This document shows positions 1-5,339 of a stretch of 6,495 bases of DNA, piece after piece. The notes beneath the pieces are model-generated. The model saw nothing but the letters and a program-made list of their open reading frames with translations. It was not told the origin of the DNA and did not search any database. Positions within the stretch are counted from its first letter, which is position 1. Each line of letters opens with the position of its first letter. Position numbers and translations under genes: made by a program. This DNA comes from Planctomycetota bacterium (GTDB lineage Bacteria > Planctomycetota > Phycisphaerae > SM23-33 > FEN-1343), in the NCBI GenBank assembly GCA_013203365.1, contig JABMQG010000166.1:1-6495 (forward strand), written 5' to 3'.

Positions 1-144
1 GTTGTTGGAAAGTGCTGGACCCTGTGGATTGGCAGCTTCTGATCTTGTCATGCACTGGCTTGTGCCGGCCGAATCTGCTATGACGGCGAACCAGTAGAGC
101 CTCTGGTGTCAGCTTTCTTCTGCTCTGGTGGGTCGGCTTCGAAC

Positions 145-149
145 AGGAG
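145..149 (+). promoter_or_regulatory. Shine-Dalgarno site that fixes the HIT gene start
   Basis: AGGAG lies 7 bases before the ATG at 157. The reading frame stays open upstream to a GTG at 106, but the 17 extra residues are low-complexity, unlike the family, and the GTG has no comparable site. This is the strongest ribosome binding site in the window and decides for the ATG at 157. Confidence 0.75.
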
Positions 150-156
150 CGATCAT

Positions 157-588
157 ATGGAACCGAACGCTGATCCCAATTGCGTCTTCTGCAAGATCGT
201 AGCTGGTGAGCTGTCTTCAGCGAAGGTGTTGGAAACCGACGAGGCCCTTGCGATTATGGATGTCGGCCCGCTGGCGCCCGGCCATGTACTGCTGATCCCA
301 AAGAGGCACGTGGCGAAGCTGGATGATATGACCACCAGCCAGGCTGGGGCCGTGCTCCGCCATCTGCCGGCTATTGGCAAGGCCGTCCGACATGCCACCG
401 GCTGCAGCGGTTACAATGTCCTTCAGAACAATGGCAGGGTTGCCCATCAGGAAGTCATGCACGTGCATTTCCATATTATTCCACGAAACCCCGACGATGC
501 ATTCCACTTCAATTGGCCTGTGGGCAAGTACGCCGCCGGCGAGCTCGATGCCATGCAGGAGAAGATTCGCTCCGCGCTGGAAAGTTAG
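157..588 (+). CDS. HIT family protein (histidine-triad nucleotide hydrolase/transferase)
   Basis: A 143-residue protein of usual HIT length. The histidine triad signature H-x-H-x-H-x-x is seen at residues 102-108 (HVHFHII), followed by PR; the middle His is the nucleophile in this superfamily. An N-terminal C9-x-x-C12 pair (CVFCKI), with H51 in the IPKRH segment and a later His, resembles the zinc site of bacterial HIT proteins such as B. subtilis Hit. The nucleotide-binding core is recognisable in D35, PGHVLLIPKRH (41-51) and YNVLQNNG (86-93). The family hydrolyses or transfers nucleotides on AMP-linked substrates (purine nucleoside phosphoramidates, dinucleoside polyphosphates) in the cytosol. 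Which substrate this one uses cannot be told from sequence. The start is the ATG at 157 rather than GTG 106, because of AGGAG at 145-149. It stands alone: 337 bases follow before the next gene, so no operon partner is evident. No truncation or missing key residue is seen. Confidence 0.93.
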   Translation: MEPNADPNCVFCKIVAGELSSAKVLETDEALAIMDVGPLAPGHVLLIPKRHVAKLDDMTTSQAGAVLRHLPAIGKAVRHATGCSGYNVLQNNGRVAHQEVMHVHFHIIPRNPDDAFHFNWPVGKYAAGELDAMQEKIRSALES

Positions 589-925
589 CTGCAACGGTGT
601 CACCAGGCAGACTTAAATTGCTCAGGTGGACGCAATAGTCAAGTCCCGCAATTGGGGATATGGCGCTACCGGGTTAGCCCACGCATTGAGACGCAGGGGC
701 GAGGCAGGGATCCATGTTTAACCGGTTCTGGCCCCTTGTCAAAGCCGCCGAACTCCACGACGCGAAAGCGAAAAGTCCTTGTGGATGTCTGTGCCGTCTC
801 ATAGAATACCCTAAGCGTTTCTTTTTATAGGCGGCAGAATTTACCCCCGGGCGAGTGATAGGGCGATGGGGTCTGGATAAGGCGTTGCCAACAGCACCGA
901 CAGTCGAGTACTAGGCACGGAAAAC
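589..925. other. 337-base intergenic region between HIT gene and glycosyltransferase
   Basis: No convincing gene, tRNA or known riboswitch was seen. Contents: a small hairpin at 662-680 (GCTA/TAGC arms, 6-base loop, flanking GG/CC with a bulged C); the palindrome AACCGGTT at 720-727; a nested structure with TCCAC (754-758) facing GTGGA (781-785) around the small hairpin CGC-GAAA-GCG (761-770); a promoter candidate at 779-807; arms ACCCC (843-847) and GGGGT (868-872); and GGGCGA repeated directly at 849-854 and 861-866, 12 bases apart. A 38-codon open frame (714-830, ATG to TAG) has GAGG 9 bases upstream, but its peptide resembles nothing I know and it is probably chance. No hairpin with a T-tract marks a clear terminator for the HIT gene. 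Confidence 0.5.
779..807 (+). promoter_or_regulatory. Candidate sigma70-type promoter for the glycosyltransferase gene
   Basis: TTGTGG (779-784) and TAGAAT (802-807) are separated by exactly 17 bases. The -10 box matches TATAAT at 5 of 6 positions, the -35 box matches TTGACA at 3 of 6 (the TTG). Transcription would begin near 814, leaving a leader of about 110 bases before the ATG at 926. Read by eye only; no score was computed. Confidence 0.4.
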
Positions 926-2476
926 ATGGACGTTATCGATTTCTTGCAAACCCTGTTTATGACACTGTACACCTTTGTTCTGGTGATAGTATCGATCTAC
1001 GGGTTCCATCGTTGGGCGTTGGTATTCCTATATTATCGGCATCGAAGGCGACAGACCGATCCGAAAGGCAGATTCGATGAACTGCCTTGTGTGACTGTCC
1101 AGCTGCCGATGTACAACGAAAAGTACGTTGCAAAGCGAATCATCGAAAAGGCCTGCCAGATAGATTATCCGCCCGAGAAGCTTCAGATTCAGGTCTTGGA
1201 CGACAGTACCGACGAAACGGCACAGATAGCCTCAGCCGCCGCCGCCAAGGCTCGCGGCAACGGTTTCAACGTTGAATACATTCACCGCGACAACCGTATC
1301 GGCTTCAAGTCAGGGGCGATGGAAAACGGGCTCAAGACCGCCACCGGCGAATTCATCACCATATTCGACGCCGATTTCATCCCGCCTACCAATGCCCTGA
1401 CAAGGAGCATTCACTACTTCACCGATCCGAAGGTCGGCGTAGTGCAAACCCGGTGGGAACACCTCAATCGCACCGATAGTATGCTCACCCGCACGCAGGC
1501 CATCTTCCTCGACGGGCATTTCGTTATCGAGCACGTCGCACGCAATAGAAGCGGACGATTCATGAGCTTCAACGGCACGGCCGGCACCTGGCGTCGCCAA
1601 GCGATTGCTGATGCCGGCGGCTGGCAGCATGACACGCTCACCGAGGACATGGACCTGAGCTACCGCGCGCAACTTCGCGGGTGGAAGTTCGTGTTTCTGC
1701 CGCAACTGACGGCCCCGGCCGAACTGCCGTCGAATATCGCCGCCTTTAAGGCCCAGCAGCACCGGTGGACCAAGGGCGGCACGCAGACGGCACTGAAACT
1801 GCTGCCGCGAATCTGGCTGTCAAAGGCCCCGCTCAAGGTCAAGGTCGAAGCCACCTTCCATCTGACCGGTTTCGCCGTGCACCTGTTGATGGTTATCCTC
1901 GTGCTGATGCTGTTCCCGGCAATGCACATGCGGTCGCTGCCGTGGGAAGCGGGAACCACGTGGCGAACATTGTTCGATCTGGGCATTTTTTCACTGGCCA
2001 CACTGTCGGTCAGCACGTTTTATGTCTGCAGCCAGTTCGAGTTGTTCGGTACCTGGCGAGAGACCCTCAAGTTCCTGCCGTTCGTTATGGCTCTGGGTGT
2101 TGGCGTTTGCATTTCCAACGCGAAGGCCGTGCTGGAGGCCATCTTCCGCAGGCAAAGTGAATTTGTCCGCACGCCCAAATTCGGTGCCGGCGTCACCGAC
2201 TACAATGAACACAGATGCAAAGACCCGTTGTCTAAGCGCAAGATTGACACAGTTCCGTATATCGAATTTGCGTTCGGACTGTACATGGCGACCTGCGCAG
2301 TTCTTAGTGCCACGGCCTTCAAGTCGGCCCTGGTCGCGCCGTTCCTGGTGATCTTTGCCTTTGGCTTCTTGTACGTGAGCGTATTGAGCTTCCAAGAGCG
2401 GTTCGCTCGCACCCGCATGTCCCACAAACCCGCCGGCGCCAATGAAGCCGTCGTCGAAGATGTTTCGGTTAAGTAA
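926..2476 (+). CDS. Membrane family 2 glycosyltransferase, cellulose synthase-like (plant CslA-like)
   Basis: A 516-residue processive-type glycosyltransferase, predicted to polymerise a beta-linked polysaccharide from a nucleotide sugar on the cytosolic face of the inner membrane and pass the chain outward. One N-terminal membrane segment (about residues 8-30) precedes a cytosolic GT-A domain (about 52-300). This carries the full D,D,D,QxxRW set: DDSTD 92-96, DAD 148-150, TED 239-241 and QQHRW 277-281. FNGTAG at 215-220 and the VQLPMYNE segment (58-65) are also family hallmarks. Several hydrophobic segments follow (about 311-333, 350-370, 381-400, 446-463, 467-490), with a polar tail. From memory the catalytic domain resembles plant CslA mannan synthases closely, so a beta-mannan, glucomannan or glucan product is possible; the sugar cannot be assigned from sequence. 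No PilZ domain is present and no bcsB/bcsC-like partner lies next to it. The ATG at 926 keeps the first membrane segment whole; its ribosome site is weak (CGGA around 918-921). Confidence 0.88.
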   Translation: MDVIDFLQTLFMTLYTFVLVIVSIYGFHRWALVFLYYRHRRRQTDPKGRFDELPCVTVQLPMYNEKYVAKRIIEKACQIDYPPEKLQIQVLDDSTDETAQIASAAAAKARGNGFNVEYIHRDNRIGFKSGAMENGLKTATGEFITIFDADFIPPTNALTRSIHYFTDPKVGVVQTRWEHLNRTDSMLTRTQAIFLDGHFVIEHVARNRSGRFMSFNGTAGTWRRQAIADAGGWQHDTLTEDMDLSYRAQLRGWKFVFLPQLTAPAELPSNIAAFKAQQHRWTKGGTQTALKLLPRIWLSKAPLKVKVEATFHLTGFAVHLLMVILVLMLFPAMHMRSLPWEAGTTWRTLFDLGIFSLATLSVSTFYVCSQFELFGTWRETLKFLPFVMALGVGVCISNAKAVLEAIFRRQSEFVRTPKFGAGVTDYNEHRCKDPLSKRKIDTVPYIEFAFGLYMATCAVLSATAFKSALVAPFLVIFAFGFLYVSVLSFQERFARTRMSHKPAGANEAVVEDVSVK

Positions 2477-2550
2477 CGTCCTCGCCGACCCAACAAACCG
2501 GCGTTTGGGCCAATGGGTGGGCGTTGGCATCAAACTATGGGGTGACACTT

Positions 2551-2570
2551 GTTTTTTCGCGCAAAAAAAC
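2551..2570. repeat. Perfect A/T-rich inverted repeat upstream of aspS
   Basis: GTTTTTT (2551-2557) and AAAAAAC (2564-2570) form perfect 7-base arms around CGCGCA. GGGGT at 2539-2543 can also face ACCC at 2569-2572, with a lopsided interior loop. Two more small hairpins precede it in the same 169-base gap: CAAAC/GTTTG at 2494-2507 with a CGGC loop, and GCCAA/TTGGC at 2509-2528. The T-run might help end the glycosyltransferase transcript or form part of the aspS leader or promoter. It is not a classic GC-rich terminator, so the role is open. Confidence 0.5.
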
Positions 2571-2645
2571 CCTTTATCGTAACGAAATCGCTGCAATTGG
2601 CGGTCAAAGGCCGGCGGCGAACCTTCTTGAAGAGAGAACAAAACC

Positions 2646-4466
2646 ATGTCATCAACGCCGGAAACAGAACTGCGCCGCACGCACATGTGCGGTGAATTGA
2701 CAAGCGAGAACATAGGTCAGGTCGTTCGGCTTTGTGGGTGGGTTAGTAGTTGTCGCAATCACGGCGGGGTGATCTTTATAAACCTGAGAGACCGTGAAGG
2801 CGTCACCCAGGTCTTGGTTAATCCCAGCGACGACGAGCAGGTGTACAAACTGGCCAAGGCCCTCCGGAACGAGTGGGTAGTCAGTGCCGCCGGGACGGTC
2901 AGGGCCCGCCCGGAAGGTATGCGAAACCCGAAGATGCCGACCGGCGACGTGGAGATCGTCTGCGAGAACCTGGCGGTGCTGAACCGCGCAGACCCCGTCC
3001 CCTTTGAGCCTGACATTCCGGAGAAGGTATCCGAGGAAACACGCCTGAAGTACCGATACATAGACATACGTCGGTCTGAGCTGACCGGGGCATTGGTTAT
3101 GCGCCACCGGATCACCAAGTGCATTCGCGACTACTACGACGCCGAGGGTTTTATCGAGGTGGAAACTCCGTTTCTGACCAAGAGCACACCTGAAGGCGCC
3201 CGCGATTTTCTCGTGCCGTCCCGAATGCAGCAGGGCACCTTCTACGCCCTGCCGCAGAGCCCGCAGTTGTTCAAGCAGCTGCTTATGATCGGCGGGATGG
3301 ACAAGTACATGCAGATTGTCCGATGCTTTCGTGACGAGGATCTTCGCGCCGACCGCCAGCCTGAGTTCACCCAGGTCGATGTGGAAATGAGCTTTGTCAC
3401 TTGCCAGGACGTGATACGAGTCAACGAAGGGGCCATGCGGGTCGTGGCTAAATTGTGTGATGTGCCGTTTCCCGAGACCGTCAAGGTGCTCTCCTACGAC
3501 CATGCTATGCGCGACTTCGGCACCGATCGGCCGGACCTACGGTTCGAGATGACCCTTCACGATGTTACCGACCTGGCAAAAGGGAGCGACTTCAAGGTCT
3601 TCGCCTCCGTAGCCGACGCCAAAGGGCTGGTCAAGGGCCTGACTGCCAAGGGCGGAGCGGCGTTCACGCGAAGCCAAATCGACGGGCTAGCCGAGTTCTG
3701 CCGAGAACTTGGCGCTAAGGGCCTGGCTTGGGCGAAGGTCCTCGACGACGGGACCTTAAGCGGATCGCTGGCCAAGTTCTTCACAGCCGACAAGTGTGAT
3801 GCCCTCAAGGCCGCTATGGATGCCCAGCCCGGCGACTGCATGATGTTCGTTGCAGATGAGCCCAAGACAACCAACAAGGTGCTCGCAGCCTTGCGGTGCA
3901 AGTTGGGTAAGGACATGGGCCTCTGCGGCCGCGACCTCTGGGCATGGTGCTGGGTGGTGGACTTCCCGTTGCTGGAATGGGATCAGCTCGAACAGCGATG
4001 GTCGGCCTGTCATCACCCCTTCACAGCACCGCTGGACGAGGATGTCCACCTGCTGGACAGCGATCCTGGGAAGGTGCGGTCAAAGGCCTACGACCTTATC
4101 CTCAACGGAACCGAACTGGGCGGCGGGAGCGTCCGCATCCACGACGTTAGTGTCCAGAAGAAGGTTTTCGACACCCTGAAGATAAGCGAGCAGGAATCAC
4201 GTGCAAAGTTCGGCTTCCTGCTGGACGCACTCCGGTTCGGCGCCCCGCCCCACGGCGGAATCGCCTTCGGGTTGGACCGAATCGTAATGATCATGCTCCA
4301 ACGCGACAGCTTGCGCGACGTCATAGCCTTCCCCAAGACCACCAGCGGCGGCTGCCCGCTGACCGGTGCACCGGCCGCCGTCGACGACAAGCAACTGGCC
4401 GAGCTCGACATAAGAGTCATCAGGCCGCCGGCTGGGTTGCCGATGCCCCCTGACGACGCCGGATGA
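2646..4466 (+). CDS. aspS: Aspartyl-tRNA synthetase, bacterial type, predicted non-discriminating
   Basis: A 606-residue class IIb synthetase that joins aspartate to tRNA in the cytosol using ATP. Domains in order: OB-fold anticodon-binding domain (about 10-115, LCGWV at 29-33), catalytic core with motif 1 around 169-182, QSPQLFK at 204-210 for aspartate binding, motif 2 at 226-247 (FRDEDLRADRQPEF, with R229), the bacterial GAD insertion (about 300-420), then GGGSVRIH (492-499) and motif 3 (GLDR, R545). It aligns nearly end to end with E. coli AspRS and is slightly longer. H39 sits where E. coli has Leu30, and G91 where E. coli has Lys81; P. aeruginosa AspRS has His31 and Gly82 there, and those residues allow it to charge tRNA-Asn too. 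I therefore infer an AspRS/Asp-tRNA(Asn) enzyme feeding GatCAB. The ATG at 2646 has AGAGAG (2631-2636) 9 bases upstream. It converges on the next gene with 6 bases between stops. Confidence 0.97.
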   Translation: MSSTPETELRRTHMCGELTSENIGQVVRLCGWVSSCRNHGGVIFINLRDREGVTQVLVNPSDDEQVYKLAKALRNEWVVSAAGTVRARPEGMRNPKMPTGDVEIVCENLAVLNRADPVPFEPDIPEKVSEETRLKYRYIDIRRSELTGALVMRHRITKCIRDYYDAEGFIEVETPFLTKSTPEGARDFLVPSRMQQGTFYALPQSPQLFKQLLMIGGMDKYMQIVRCFRDEDLRADRQPEFTQVDVEMSFVTCQDVIRVNEGAMRVVAKLCDVPFPETVKVLSYDHAMRDFGTDRPDLRFEMTLHDVTDLAKGSDFKVFASVADAKGLVKGLTAKGGAAFTRSQIDGLAEFCRELGAKGLAWAKVLDDGTLSGSLAKFFTADKCDALKAAMDAQPGDCMMFVADEPKTTNKVLAALRCKLGKDMGLCGRDLWAWCWVVDFPLLEWDQLEQRWSACHHPFTAPLDEDVHLLDSDPGKVRSKAYDLILNGTELGGGSVRIHDVSVQKKVFDTLKISEQESRAKFGFLLDALRFGAPPHGGIAFGLDRIVMIMLQRDSLRDVIAFPKTTSGGCPLTGAPAAVDDKQLAELDIRVIRPPAGLPMPPDDAG

Positions 4467-4472
4467 GCGGGC

Positions 4473-5252
4473 CTACAATTTGTGATTGGTAACCGGGGAA
4501 GTGCCACAATTGTCGATTGCAGGACATAGGTTCGCCACCCACGCCTGACGAGTGTACGTCTCCACGATGTAGCGGGCAAGATTGACCCAACACGAGCAGT
4601 TGTCGAGAATGAGCGAGTCGCTGGTGATTACGATGCCCTCGCTTGCTATCAGGGTGCTGTCGGGGTTGTGCAACAGGTCTATCGACCATTTCCAACCGTT
4701 CCGCCCGGCCAGTTCGAGCATCTGTTTTCGCAGTCGGCCGGAATTGGAGACCGGGGAGTCCAGAACCCACCACGCGGCGGTCACTCCCAGCGAGCAGATG
4801 GTCGTTGCGATCAGTTCCAACGCGGGTATCGTCTCGTCCATGGTCCTGTAACTTCCGTGCATGCTCGCCAGGTCGCGGAACGTGCTGTCCCGGCCGCCGA
4901 GGATCACGCCCCCGCTCAAAGCCGACTCGATGGTGATCAGGAGGTTGTACCCGTCTATGGCAACAGGCTTACCGTTGAGCTGCTGCACCTCCACGCGCCG
5001 CCGCAGCCGGTTGGCCATCGCCTCGTCGCTGCAGGCGGACCGTCTGACGGCAAGTCTCTGCCGGGCGGTCAGGCTATAGTGATCGCCGACGATCTTCAAG
5101 GCCGACGTCGCCCCATAAGCTCGCCCCAGCAGCCACGACAAATCCGCCACTGCCGCGCGAAGGCCGGTCAGCCGGCTTGGTGCGAACAAGCCGGCATCCT
5201 GGGGATGGGCGCCGCGATGTCTGCGTTTGTCAGGCACGTATACATGATACAC
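4473..5252 (-). CDS. DUF434 / DUF5616 domain protein, function unknown
   Basis: A 259-residue protein that I recognise as the DUF434 plus DUF5616 architecture found in bacteria and archaea; no biochemical role is established that I know of. The N-terminal part (about 8-90) has the family pattern DKRRHRGAHPQDAGLF (8-23), then AAVADLSWLLGRAYG and the basic, Cys-containing SLTARQRLAVRRSACSD (60-76). The C-terminal part (about 93-225) has AIDGYNLL (98-105), SALSGGVILGGRDSTFRDL (110-128), WWVLDSPVSNSGRL (161-174) and GIVITSDSLILDN (206-218). D100, E109, D165, D212 and D217 at the ends of hydrophobic strands recall PIN/NYN nucleases; this is inference only. No signal peptide or membrane segment is seen, so it is probably cytosolic. 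The GTG at 5252 is preferred: GGAAG sits 8 bases upstream on the minus strand and the conserved N-terminus begins right after. It is divergent from pyruvate kinase and convergent with aspS, so it is probably transcribed alone. Confidence 0.82.
   Translation of the reverse strand: MYHVYVPDKRRHRGAHPQDAGLFAPSRLTGLRAAVADLSWLLGRAYGATSALKIVGDHYSLTARQRLAVRRSACSDEAMANRLRRRVEVQQLNGKPVAIDGYNLLITIESALSGGVILGGRDSTFRDLASMHGSYRTMDETIPALELIATTICSLGVTAAWWVLDSPVSNSGRLRKQMLELAGRNGWKWSIDLLHNPDSTLIASEGIVITSDSLILDNCSCWVNLARYIVETYTRQAWVANLCPAIDNCGTSPVTNHKL
4475..4513. repeat. Inverted repeat at the aspS/DUF434 convergent junction
   Basis: ACAATT (4475-4480) plus GTG (4482-4484) pair with CAC (4505-4507) plus AATTGT (4508-4513): 9 pairs with one bulged T and a 20-base loop. 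It begins 9 bases after the aspS stop and overlaps the last codons of the minus-strand gene. It is a possible 3' stem-loop for the aspS transcript, but no T-tract follows, so a Rho-independent terminator is doubtful. Confidence 0.35.
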
Positions 5253-5280
5253 CTAGAACGCTTCCGTAGGATACCGATCA

Positions 5281-5309
5281 TTGACGTTGCTCTTGCCGTG
5301 CGGTAGGGT
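5281..5309 (+). promoter_or_regulatory. Candidate sigma70-type promoter for pyruvate kinase
   Basis: TTGACG (5281-5286, 5 of 6 to TTGACA) and TAGGGT (5304-5309, 3 of 6 to TATAAT) are 17 bases apart in the 87-base divergent region. A start near 5316 would give a leader of about 25 bases. TGATAC at 5314-5319 is a rival -10 box. For the minus-strand gene only a lone TATCCT-like -10 was seen, without a matching -35. Confidence 0.4.
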
Positions 5310-5339
5310 GAACTGATACCAAAGCGAAACGAGAAAACG

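Noticed and set aside
45..74. TTGTCA-N18-CCGAAT as a promoter for the HIT gene
   Set aside because: The -10 box matches only 3 of 6 positions and the spacing is not ideal; it is too weak to list.
2..97. Tail of an upstream gene in the frame ending at the TAG at 95-97
   Set aside because: Only 31 codons are visible, another frame is also open to 83, and the peptide matches no family I know.
106..156. GTG at 106 as the HIT start
   Set aside because: It would add 17 non-conserved residues, while the ATG at 157 has a strong Shine-Dalgarno site at the right distance.
589..610. CTGC/GCAG stem after the HIT gene as a terminator
   Set aside because: The stem is only 4 pairs, the inner GGTG/CACC cannot close properly, and no T-tract follows.
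690..790. A c-di-GMP (GEMM-I) riboswitch before the polysaccharide synthase
   Set aside because: The context is attractive, but neither the CACGCA-AGGGCAAACC segment nor the GACGCAAAGCC and GGTAGC elements are present.
861..890. GGCGATGG in the glycosyltransferase leader as a fluoride riboswitch
   Set aside because: The following bases lack the TCGCC partner and the later conserved segments, so only the first short motif matches.
2514..2523. GGGTGG in the aspS leader as the core of a T-box riboswitch
   Set aside because: The T-box sequence continues with NACCGCG after GGGTGG; here it continues with GCGTTGG, and no specifier stem or downstream terminator is visible.
1991..3503. Long minus-strand open frames opposite the glycosyltransferase and aspS (1991-2713 and 2652-3503)
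   Set aside because: They lie opposite clear, well-conserved genes, have no recognisable domains and are explained by GC-rich codon bias.
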